51,258 bases of DNA from Nostoc flagelliforme FACHB-838. GTDB taxonomy: Bacteria > Cyanobacteriota > Cyanobacteriia > Cyanobacteriales > Nostocaceae. Both the position numbers and the translations under genes were made by a program. Shown piece by piece: positions 42,988-50,883 of this stretch. Within the stretch, counting starts at the first letter, position 1. The number at the start of each line of letters is the position of its first letter. Below the pieces are notes generated by a model that saw only the letters and a program-made list of their open reading frames with translations, made no database searches and was not told the DNA's origin. The DNA lies in the NCBI RefSeq assembly GCF_014698065.1, contig NZ_JACJSI010000046.1, forward strand, positions 1-51,258, in the 5' to 3' direction.

Positions 42988-45377
42988 GCGAAAGTTCCGC
43001 CGTGCAAAGACCGATGCTGAAATATGCCTATCAAATTGGCTGGGAATACTTAACTGCAAAAGAGGCATTACAACGGCGGGAAGTCCTCCAACGTATCCAA
43101 GACCCGAATAAAAAACGGGGACTAGTTTGGCATACCCAAGGCAGTGCTAAAACCCTCACCATGATTACAATTGCCGCCCAACTCGGCAATATTAGCGGCG
43201 ATAATACCGTAATCATGATTGTTGACCGTAACGAACTGGAAAACCAACTAGACAAAAACCTCAAGGCTTATGGCATCAAAAGCTACGAGGTGGCAAACAG
43301 TAAAGCTGACTTAGAAAAACTAATTCAAGATGATTATCGCGGGTTAATCGTCGCCATGATTCACAAATTCGACAAGATGAAGGTAGAAAATAAGCGTTCT
43401 ACGATTACCGTCTTAGTCGATGAGGCACACCGTAGCACAGGTGGTAATTTCGGCATATATTTGATGGCTGCCCTCCCTAACGCCACATTTATCGGTTTCA
43501 CAGGTACACCTGTCAATCAAGCAGCAAAAGGACAAAGTACCTTCCAAACCTTCGGCGAACCTACTGACCCAAAATACAGCCTAGATTCGTATTCAACCGC
43601 CGACTCGGTACGAGATGGCACAACCCTGAAGCTAAATTATGCCCTTGCTAAATCAGAGTTTCGCGTTCCCAAAGAAATTTTAGAAAAAGAATTTCTCCAA
43701 CTCAAAGCCGCAGAAGATATTGACGACATTGAGGAACTGGATGGCATTCTTGATCGCGCAGTTAAATTAAAAGAGTTTCTCAAAAGTGAAGATAGAGTAG
43801 ATAAAGTAGCTAAATTTGTCGCCGAACATTTCCGCGACTACGTTGAACCAATGGGCTTTAAAGCTTTTATGGTTGGTGTAGATCGGGAAGCTTGTAGACT
43901 TTATAAACAAGCCTTAGACAAATATCTTCCTGCTGAATACTCAACAGTCGTCTATTCCCGAACTACAGCCGAAGGACTGCGCGAGTACAATCTGACTGAT
44001 GCCGAAGAGAAAGAAGTCCGCAAAGCTTTTATTAAAAAATCCGTCGTTTCTGTCAGAATATCCTTACCGGATGCAGTAATCAAGTTTATCGGATTGCGAC
44101 CCAAAGATTTTAATTACACTAGCAAAACCCTAAGTTTTACGGGTTATTGTTCTGCTGAAGATGCCCAAAATTTAGAAAGCCTTTGCAGTGGCGATGCTGA
44201 TGCTGTGACAAAAATTCGCCAACTTTACGAAGACTACCGCAAAGCATTGCCCAAAATTCTCATTGTCACCGAGAAACTATTGACGGGGTTTGATGCGCCG
44301 ATACTTTATTGTATGTATCTCGACAAACCCATGCGGGATCACGTCCTCTTGCAGGGAATTGCCCGTGTGAATCGCCCCTATGAAGACGCAGAAGGTTTAG
44401 TTAAGCCTTACGGCTTTGTTCTAGATTTTATCGGTATTTTTGGCGACAAACTAGAGCAAGCCCTTGCCTTTGAATCAGGAGAAGTTAACGACATCATCCA
44501 AAATGTTGATGTGATCAAAAACCTCCTGCAAACCATGATGGAAAATACTGCACCGGAGTATTTACCACTAGCTAAGGGATGGGACGACAAAGCAAAAGAA
44601 CGGGCTGCGGCGCACTTTGCAGACAAAGATTTACGGGAGAAATTCTTTAAATTTGTCCGCCAATTACAATCAATTTACGAAATCCTCTCTCCTGATCCTG
44701 ACTTGCGCCCCTTCATGAAAAATTATCAAGCGATCGTCAGGCTTTACGGAACGATACGCGCTGCTTACAATACCAGTCCTTACATTGATATTGAACTCAC
44801 CGCCAAAACCAAAGAACTGGTACGCCGCAACGTCACAATCGGCGAGTTAGAAATGCCAGGGACAATCCACGAACTCAATGCCCAACAATTAGAACAATTC
44901 CGCCAAAATAGCACGACGGATACTGTAAAAGTTCTAAACTTGAGTAAGGCACTTTTTAGAGATGTACACGAGCAAAGTCAGCGATCGCCTTTTTTGATTT
45001 CCATTGGCGAACGTGCAGAAACTGTCCGCGCCAGCTTTGAAAACCGCCAAATAGAGGCGCAAGAAGCTTTAGCTAAACTAGATGAAATTGCCAATGAATG
45101 CATAGAGGCAGAGTCAGAACGGCAACGGCTCAAGGTTGATGAAAACACCTTTGCCATTTACACTGTCATCAAGCAAGCAGTTGCTCTCATTGATATCAAC
45201 CAAGCCGAAACCATCAACGCCATTTATGGTAACTTCCCTGATTACTGGTGGGATGCGCGTCAGGAAATTGATTTAAGAACCGAACTTTACGCTACTATCT
45301 ATCCTATTACAAGCTCAGTTGAGCAAACCATTGAAGTCACCAACAACCTGCTGAAACTCAAACGAGTCGAATCATGA
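42984..45377 (+). CDS. hsdR: Type I restriction enzyme R subunit, N-terminal nuclease domain missing
   Basis: 797 aa against ~1000-1050 usual. The N-terminus MSESSAVQRPMLKYAYQIGW is the true HsdR start, but from residue ~31 it jumps to VLQRIQDPNKKRGLVWHTQG, skipping ~200 residues with the PD-(D/E)XK nuclease. Walker A reads TQGSAKT (Gly to Ala before Lys56); DEAH box VDEAHRS (146-149) and motifs TGFDAPILYCMYLDKPMRD and ARVNRPYEDAEG remain. An extra ~60-aa stretch (VRISLPDAVIKFIGLRPKDF and on, residues ~350-410) separates RKAFIKK from LPKILIVTEKLL, which are nearly adjacent in the family. DNA translocation and cleavage are probably lost. Overlaps hsdS (ATGA) and the metallopeptidase gene (ATGA). 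Confidence 0.88.
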   Translation: MSESSAVQRPMLKYAYQIGWEYLTAKEALQRREVLQRIQDPNKKRGLVWHTQGSAKTLTMITIAAQLGNISGDNTVIMIVDRNELENQLDKNLKAYGIKSYEVANSKADLEKLIQDDYRGLIVAMIHKFDKMKVENKRSTITVLVDEAHRSTGGNFGIYLMAALPNATFIGFTGTPVNQAAKGQSTFQTFGEPTDPKYSLDSYSTADSVRDGTTLKLNYALAKSEFRVPKEILEKEFLQLKAAEDIDDIEELDGILDRAVKLKEFLKSEDRVDKVAKFVAEHFRDYVEPMGFKAFMVGVDREACRLYKQALDKYLPAEYSTVVYSRTTAEGLREYNLTDAEEKEVRKAFIKKSVVSVRISLPDAVIKFIGLRPKDFNYTSKTLSFTGYCSAEDAQNLESLCSGDADAVTKIRQLYEDYRKALPKILIVTEKLLTGFDAPILYCMYLDKPMRDHVLLQGIARVNRPYEDAEGLVKPYGFVLDFIGIFGDKLEQALAFESGEVNDIIQNVDVIKNLLQTMMENTAPEYLPLAKGWDDKAKERAAAHFADKDLREKFFKFVRQLQSIYEILSPDPDLRPFMKNYQAIVRLYGTIRAAYNTSPYIDIELTAKTKELVRRNVTIGELEMPGTIHELNAQQLEQFRQNSTTDTVKVLNLSKALFRDVHEQSQRSPFLISIGERAETVRASFENRQIEAQEALAKLDEIANECIEAESERQRLKVDENTFAIYTVIKQAVALIDINQAETINAIYGNFPDYWWDARQEIDLRTELYATIYPITSSVEQTIEVTNNLLKLKRVES

Positions 45378-45721
45378 ACACGGCTCCTTTAACAGAAAAA
45401 CTCGAAGCCGCAACGCAATGGAAAGACGCGCAAGCACTTAAGAGCGCTGTGCGAGAATGGAGCGATCGCATTAAAGTCAAAGTCAAACAAATTCAACTGG
45501 GTCCGATGAAGCGCAAGTGGGCATCTATTTCTACTACAGGACGTTTAACGCTGAATACTGAACTGCTAGATTTACCAAAAGAATTGGGTGAGTTTGCGAT
45601 CGTTCACGAACTTGTGCATCTCCTCGTTCCTAACCACGGTAAGCTATTTAAGTGCTTTATGTCTGCTTATTTGCCTGATTGGGAAGAGAGGGAGAAGCGA
45701 TTGCAGGGCTTTGTAGGGTAA
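45374..45721 (+). CDS. M48/YgjP-type metallopeptidase domain protein in the R-M operon
   Basis: 115 aa; ATG overlaps the hsdR stop by ATGA, so it is coupled. Zn motif HELVHLLVPNHGKLF (HExxH plus the third His) with an upstream beta-rich part (RKWASISTTGRLTLNTELLD). This DUF45-like protease is a frequent passenger of type I R-M operons in bacteria; a regulatory proteolytic role is suspected but not proven. Shorter than full YgjP (~160-230), so the N-terminal part may be reduced. Confidence 0.82.
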   Translation: MNTAPLTEKLEAATQWKDAQALKSAVREWSDRIKVKVKQIQLGPMKRKWASISTTGRLTLNTELLDLPKELGEFAIVHELVHLLVPNHGKLFKCFMSAYLPDWEEREKRLQGFVG

Positions 45722-45796
45722 TGCGGGAAACTGCTTTTAAAAGACTTATATCATTATGTTTTTTATACGGACAAGAACCTTAAAGTCTTTCATATT

Positions 45797-46260
45797 CTAA
45801 AACCCGTAATCTTCACGCATTTGTTCGTAATCAAACACCTCTGGCATCTGGTATTCTGTCTCACCGTCAATAGATGCCACGTCTATTTCTTCTGCTTCAA
45901 CAGGCAAATACGTAATTCCTCTTCTGAAATTACATTAGGAGAAGCAATTAATCCTGCTTCCCAACGTTGATAACGGGTTCGATCACCCAAACGCGCATCA
46001 GGACGTTGATTATATTTGTCCACGATGTAGCGCACAAACTTATGTTCCAACTCCCGTAAAGTCAGACAAGCCTCTTTCTCAGCTTGCTCTGGGCGTTCCT
46101 GCACATTTGATCCTGTGTATCCCGGCAAAGTAGAAAAGAAGTCAGTATTAAAAGTGCCAAAAGAACGCTCAACAATACCACCTTCACTGGGGCGATCGCG
46201 TAAATGACAAACAAATCTCAATTGCATACCTATCTGTTGCAAATGGTTTGAGCGAAAATG
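45797..46260 (-). pseudogene. tnsB: tnsB remnant of a Tn7-like / type V-K CAST transposase
   Basis: Minus frame: FRSNHLQQIGMQLRFVCHLR, DRPSEGGIVERSFGTFNTDF, FSTLPGYTGSNVQERPEQAE, EACLTLRELEHKFVRYIVDK, TRYQRWEAGLIASPNVISEE to RICLLKQKK, all close to the DDE region (third catalytic Glu in GGIVER) and following domain of CAST TnsB. It stops at TAG 45883, but the adjacent frame continues as LPVEAEEIDVASIDGETEYQ and ends MPEVFDYEQMREDYGF (TAG 45797), which is the family's C-terminal tail. So ~130 codons between the two parts were deleted with a frame change. The N-terminal half is also missing. Same strand as the cas12k remnant, 6 kb away. Confidence 0.87.
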
Positions 46261-46411
46261 TTGCTCGTTGCCAAAATTTAACCTTTTCTTTAATAAAAAA
46301 TCCCCCAAAATTTGTAATGCGGCAATTTGCTTATGGATGCCAATGTCAAGAAATCCAAGTGCAGTATTGTCGTAATCTGGGTGAAATCAAGGCAATTACC
46401 AACCTTTCACT

Positions 46412-46505
46412 TCAACAGGTATAAGTCCTAAAATAAGCAGTTGGTTGATAGCCCATTCTTTGATACACCGGAAAGCCAGCAGGAGTTGCATGCAAAACAG
46501 TACGT
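46412..46505 (-). pseudogene. GNAT acetyltransferase C-terminal remnant
   Basis: Reads RTVLHATPAGFPVYQRMGYQ, PTAYFRTYTC, stop: the end of a GNAT enzyme (substrate-end Tyr-x-x-x-GY motif). No start or acetyl-CoA loop remains. It is joined in another frame to the quinone-oxidoreductase scrap on its 5' side. Confidence 0.7.
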
Positions 46506-46524
46506 TTTTTGCCATACCGTTGCC

Positions 46525-46596
46525 AGGTTTAAATTGTCCATCTTGAATTCCTGCCTAGATGTACTGTAATCCCTGCTCCAACCGTTTTGGATTACC
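46525..46596 (-). pseudogene. Fragment of an MDR quinone oxidoreductase C-terminus
   Basis: About 24 codons, GNPKRLEQGLQYI-stop-AGIQDGQFKP, match the last third of zinc-independent quinone oxidoreductases (L-x-x-G-L-x-Y-I-x-x-G-I-x-x-G-x-F-K-P). Overlaps the 3' end of the flavoprotein gene by a few bases. A scrap left by rearrangement. Confidence 0.55.
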
Positions 46597-47545
46597 TAAG
46601 CTGAACCAGATTTTCTTCAGTCAAAGTTTGATTGATGGAAACAGCAGCGATCGTCCCACTCGCGACTGCTACGGCGATCTGTGAATAAGGGCTAGACACA
46701 TCGCCCACCGCATAGAGTCCAGGAATCGAGGTTTGCTTAGTCTCATCCACTTGTACAATGTCATCGTTGCCAAGTTTACAACCTAACTTTGCGGCTAGAT
46801 GACTGTGCTGATATGATCGAGGGCGCAGCAAAATACCGCGACGGGGCAGCACTTCATTGTTCGTAAAGACGATCCCTGTTAGTTTGTCGTCTTGATGTTC
46901 GAGTCGAGCAATTTTTTCTTCGCGTAGCTGAACCCCCCAATTTGATAACTGCTGTCGTTGCTCATCAGTCAATTCGGCAGAACCATCTGAACACAACACT
47001 AAATCGCGGCTCCAGCCGGTCAGCATGAATGTCATTTCAAGTCCTACCTCACCTTTGCCATAAATCGCTAAAGGTTGATCTCGCACTTCCCAACCATGAC
47101 AGTAAGGACAGTGGAAAATGCTGCTACCCCAGAGTTTTGCGAATCCATCAATTGCCGGAAGTGAATCTTTCATACCCGTGGCTAACAGTAGTTTGCGACC
47201 GACAAATTGGTTGCCATCACTCAGGGTGACTTGAAAGCGATCGCCCAATTTTTGAGCATCGACCACCTCGCCTACCTGAATTTCAACATCATCGTAAGGA
47301 TGCAATTGCTCTCGTCCAATTTGCAGCAGTTGCACAGGTGAAATTCCATCTTGAGAAAAGAAACCATGAGCAGCATGAACAACTTGATTGCGTGGCTTTC
47401 CAGCATCGCAGACCAAGACCCGTTTGCAGGCTCGTCCGAGCATCAAAGCAGCAGTTAAACCTGCTGGGCCGCCACCGACGATGATCACATCAAAAACATC
47501 AGTCCGTGAGTTAACGTTCATAGCTTGTTCTAATATTGTTGGCAT
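46592..47545 (-). CDS. Thioredoxin-reductase-like NAD(P)/FAD oxidoreductase
   Basis: 317 aa from ATG 47545, or 309 from a second ATG at 47521 (MNVNSRTDVFDVIIVGGGPA). FAD motif DVIIVGGGPAGLTAALMLGR, redox CPYC in SIFHCPYCHGWEVRD, NAD fold QPLAIYGKGEVGLEMTFML, and FAD end LYAVGDVSSPYSQIAVAVAS. It resembles low-molecular-weight thioredoxin reductases and AhpF-like enzymes; the electron acceptor is unknown. The enzyme looks intact within a region of broken genes. Confidence 0.88.
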   Translation of the reverse strand: MPTILEQAMNVNSRTDVFDVIIVGGGPAGLTAALMLGRACKRVLVCDAGKPRNQVVHAAHGFFSQDGISPVQLLQIGREQLHPYDDVEIQVGEVVDAQKLGDRFQVTLSDGNQFVGRKLLLATGMKDSLPAIDGFAKLWGSSIFHCPYCHGWEVRDQPLAIYGKGEVGLEMTFMLTGWSRDLVLCSDGSAELTDEQRQQLSNWGVQLREEKIARLEHQDDKLTGIVFTNNEVLPRRGILLRPRSYQHSHLAAKLGCKLGNDDIVQVDETKQTSIPGLYAVGDVSSPYSQIAVAVASGTIAAVSINQTLTEENLVQLR

Positions 47546-47679
47546 TCATTGAGTTGGCAGTAAGAGAAAATTGAAACCTGCCATCGAGTGAGGTGGATAA
47601 AGAAGGCGATTAATTAAGAACTATCCACCTTCTTTAAGCAGAGTTGCCCAGCAAAGGTACTCAGATACTAACCCCGCTT

Positions 47680-48333
47680 CTAAAAATCAGAACTGCTAGG
47701 TGTTAAACCCACGATGTCTGCATAGGCGGCAGCGATCGCGCAAGCACTGATTGGAATCGTCACTAGCAGACCCACACCCAGCAGCAAAACACCCGCTAGA
47801 TTTAGTAGTACCAACACAAAAGCAAAGCCAAGGAAAGAGAACCAGTTTTTGGAAATCAGCTTGCGGCTAAATTCCATTCCAGCCCAGAAGTTCATCTTCT
47901 TTTCGAGTACTAAGGGCAGTGCGAAGATGTAGGCGACTGCCAGGTAAAGACCAGGAATCAGAAGCAGTAATAACCCAATACCAATCACCACGCTAGAAAC
48001 GAGACTGACCAGGAAAAGCGGCAGGTAGTTATTGAAACCCCTGAAGAAATCACCAAACGTTGTGGCTCGATTTTTCAAAAGTTTAAATGCCACGATTAAA
48101 AATCCTGCATTTAAAGGACCAGAAATTAAGAGACTGATGAATGACTCCAGAGGGACAGACTGGCTAACTATGGCGATCGCAATGTTAATCAAGAAAGCCA
48201 CAAGTGTAAAGCCAACAAACCCACCAGGATTTTTCTTGAATGTTTTCCAGCCACTGCCAATGTACTGGCTAATCTTAACTGTGTAGCTTTTCTGAAGTAT
48301 GCCTTCAAGCCCCGTTGATCCGTAACCTTCCAT
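47680..48333 (-). CDS. Multi-span membrane protein, glycerophosphoryl-diester-like membrane domain type
   Basis: 217 aa from ATG 48333 (MEGYGSTGLEG), with GGAGAG eight bases upstream; a TTG five codons earlier is less likely. Five or six hydrophobic segments (GFVGFTLVAFLINIAIAIVS, FLVSLVSSVVIGIGLLLLLI, ALPLVLEKKMNFWAGMEFSR, FAFVLVLLNLAGVLLLGVGL). This is the pattern of the DUF975-like membrane proteins. Function unknown. The gene is intact. Confidence 0.72.
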   Translation of the reverse strand: MEGYGSTGLEGILQKSYTVKISQYIGSGWKTFKKNPGGFVGFTLVAFLINIAIAIVSQSVPLESFISLLISGPLNAGFLIVAFKLLKNRATTFGDFFRGFNNYLPLFLVSLVSSVVIGIGLLLLLIPGLYLAVAYIFALPLVLEKKMNFWAGMEFSRKLISKNWFSFLGFAFVLVLLNLAGVLLLGVGLLVTIPISACAIAAAYADIVGLTPSSSDF

Positions 48334-48458
48334 AGTCGTTCTCTCCAAAATGCAAAAATTGATGCCCTCGTTTCAGACAATACCAAAAACCAACTTCAGC
48401 GCTTTGTGAAGCTGGTTTTCCATATCTGTCCGAAGAAGACTTTTCAGAATAATTTGGG

Positions 48459-49408
48459 TTAAATTGTGATGACAATCTTTCCTGATGTCAGATTAGATGA
48501 CATATATTGCATGGCTTCAGGCAGTTTCTCTAGCCCCTGAAATTCGCGATCAATGGTAATGGGCAAGGAACCATCCGCCAACCCTTGACCCATAAATTTT
48601 TTGGCACGAGCAAAAGCTTCTTCATCTCGAACCAATCCCAAGTGACGATTTCCTGTGAAATCAAACACTTTATAGCCGTGGAATTGAACGCTGCGTATTA
48701 CCAGTGGCAACCAAGGGAAAGTTTCCAGATTCTCGGCATCCAGCAAACCATAGACAATCCAATGTCCGCGAATTCTTGTTGCCTGTACTAGTTTTTCACT
48801 GAGTGCGCCTGCTACCGCATCATACACAACATCGGCTCCCTGACCACCTGTAAACTCCATCACACGAGCGATCAAATCTTCTTCTTCTGTGGCTATCACA
48901 TCGTCAGCACCCGCCTTGAGCAAGATGTCACGTTTTTTGTTGGTTCGGGTAGTAGCAATGATTTTTGCACCAACTTTCTTTGCGATCGCGATCGCAGCTA
49001 ATCCAGTAGTGCTGGTTCCTGCGGTAATCAATACTGTTTGATACGGTTGCAAACGACCCAGTTCTAGGAGTGCGAAATAGCCGGTGAAATTATTTCACCA
49101 AAATTGGCATAGTCGCTAATTGAAAAAGCCGGAATGGAACTAACGCGATCGCCCACTTCAAACTCAGTAACTTTTGCTCCGACGGCTTCCACTACACCTG
49201 CAATTTCATTTCCAAGACGAGAGGGTAGTTCTGGCGTTTCCAGGTAATTATTTGCCATCCACAGCAAATCAGCACGATTCAAACTCATTGCCTGCACCCG
49301 AACGCGCACTTCCCCAGAGTTTGGTTCAAGTAGAGGAACCGTATCTAGTTGCAAAACCTCTGGATTACCGTACTGATGAAATTGATAAATGCGAGTAGTT
49401 GTTACCAT
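48459..49408 (-). pseudogene. Zinc-binding dehydrogenase / quinone oxidoreductase (MDR), internal deletion and frameshift
   Basis: The N-terminal piece (49408-49064) MVTTTRIYQFHQYGNPEVLQ, LGNEIAGVVEAVGAKVTEFE to FSISDYANFGEI joins in another frame to TGYFALLELGRLQPYQTVLI and the Rossmann part (48459-49052, ITAGTSTTGLAAIAIAKKVG). About 25-30 residues between GEI and TGYF, part of the substrate/NADPH linker, are missing together with a frame change. NADPH-dependent quinone or enal reductases of this family have ~325-340 aa. Probably inactive unless the second part is made alone. Confidence 0.82.
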
Positions 49409-49410
49409 GA

Positions 49411-49569
49411 TTAATTCTCCTTGTTGATGAACAATTCACTATTGCCCATGTCATCGTGACTCACCTGCCCAGAGAGATAGATGGTGTCTCCAACTTTCAC
49501 TGCCTGGGAATACCCGTACTCTTGCTCCCAAGGCATATTAAGGCTTTGTGTTTCCTTGCTAATCGTCAC
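49411..49569 (-). pseudogene. RidA/YjgF-family protein, truncated after ~45 residues
   Basis: Starts GTG 49569 with AAGGA upstream: VTISKETQSLNMPWEQEYGY, SQAVKVGDTIYLSGQVSHDD, MGN, then non-homologous SELFINKEN and stop, 52 codons in all. RidA proteins (~130 aa) hydrolyse reactive enamines; the C-terminal two thirds are absent. It ends 3 bp before the start of the MDR pseudogene, so a deletion fused the two loci. Confidence 0.72.
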
Positions 49570-49637
49570 AAAGTCCTTCTTTTGAGTTAATCGTGAAACA
49601 GAATGTGGGCAGAACCTAATACCTTGATTAAAGGTCT

Positions 49638-50642
49638 TCACCCTGAAAATCCACTTAACGCGGCAGCAAATCCGAAAGCGGCGGCAATTGCTACCGTACC
49701 CCATTTGAACGGCGGGTTGCGATCAAGCCAATCCATGAAGCTGGGTACGCTCAAATTACCAAAATCGCCCTCTACGGTGTCGTAACCAGAGATTGGGGCA
49801 TATAAGTTGTCGGGGGCATCTGCCGATTTTGGCTCACCTGTCAGTTGAGCGGTAAAGCCAACCTGGAGAAATAAGCGATCAACAATCGACGGGGCAATGC
49901 GTTGCAGCATCTCTAATATTCGCCCCATGTCACCCACAACAAAATCACGGGTAGGATGTTGGGCCACATATAAAATGGCATCGGCAACGGTGCTGGGTTT
50001 GTTGTAAGGAGGTAATCCAGCAGGCGCTACTCCCAGCTTTGTCCGAATTTTGTTAAAAATGGGTGTATTCGTGATGGCGGGCATCACATTCGTGACGCTG
50101 ATTGGCTGTTTTTGGTACTGCAATTCAATTCGCAGGGAGTCTAAAAAGCCTGCTATACCATGTTTAGAGGCAGCATACGCACTTTGCAAGGGAAACGGAA
50201 CTCTCGCCGCTAACGAGGAAACATGAATAAGTGCGCCGCCGCCTTGTTTGAGGTGCGGTAGAGCCACCATTGCGCCATAGGCTTGCCCATTCAGGTTGAC
50301 ATCAATGACTCTTCTAAATTCTTCCGGTGTGATTTGGTCAAACGGTGCAACGATGCTGGTTCCAGATAGATGTACCCAGGTATCAAGTCGTCCGTAAGTG
50401 GCAATGGTCTGATCGGCGATCGCTTTCACCTGTTCAAATTCACTGACATCTGCAACGACCGCGATCGCTTCTCCACCCAACTGCTTAATCTCCTCCACCA
50501 AAGTTGCCAACCCAGGTTGGCTACGAGCAGCAACAACAACTTTTGCACCTTTCTTGGCAAACCGCAGGGCTGTCTCTCTGCCAATTCCACTAGAAGCGCC
50601 AACGATGGCGACTACTTGCTGACTGATCGGCTTTAATTTCAT
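49638..50642 (-). CDS. Short-chain dehydrogenase/reductase with C-terminal membrane helix
   Basis: 334 aa. NAD(P) motif VVAIVGASSGIGRETALRFA, NxxG-type VHLSGTSI, catalytic Ser in LIHVSSLAAR and Y-x-x-x-K in AYAASKHGIAGF. The C-terminal ~90 residues extend beyond the classical 250 and end in WGTVAIAAAFGFAAALSGFS, a probable membrane anchor. Substrate unknown. The gene is intact; the RidA remnant follows it on the same strand. Confidence 0.88.
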   Translation of the reverse strand: MKLKPISQQVVAIVGASSGIGRETALRFAKKGAKVVVAARSQPGLATLVEEIKQLGGEAIAVVADVSEFEQVKAIADQTIATYGRLDTWVHLSGTSIVAPFDQITPEEFRRVIDVNLNGQAYGAMVALPHLKQGGGALIHVSSLAARVPFPLQSAYAASKHGIAGFLDSLRIELQYQKQPISVTNVMPAITNTPIFNKIRTKLGVAPAGLPPYNKPSTVADAILYVAQHPTRDFVVGDMGRILEMLQRIAPSIVDRLFLQVGFTAQLTGEPKSADAPDNLYAPISGYDTVEGDFGNLSVPSFMDWLDRNPPFKWGTVAIAAAFGFAAALSGFSG

Positions 50643-50763
50643 GGGTTCTACTCCTAAAATTTAATCACTTTGAATACAATCCCCAATGCTTGCGGCAAAT
50701 AGTTGTTAATACTTACACCAGGGTTCATTTCTCTGATTCGATGTCTCACATCAACGTCCAGTA

Positions 50764-50883
50764 TCAGTTTTTGAGGAACGATAGAAGGTCGTTGTTGAGT
50801 TGCTCCTTGTGCGTGTCGGTTAAACCGTGGGGTGCGCCGGGATAGATTTTTAGAGTGGCATTCTTTACCAATTTCGCAGCAGC
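50764..50883 (-). pseudogene. Alpha/beta hydrolase C-terminal remnant
   Basis: Minus frame AAKLVKNATLKIYPGAPHGL, TDTHKEQLNNDLLSFLKN, stop. This is the His-containing end (PHGL, catalytic His) of chloroperoxidase-type hydrolases. The rest was lost where the transposase sequence begins at ~50884. Confidence 0.75.

Noticed and set aside
46418..46434. ATAAGTCCTAAAA taken as another end of the TAGGACTTA element
   Set aside because: It is read as part of the GNAT remnant (YFRTYT codons), so the match is probably chance or coding.
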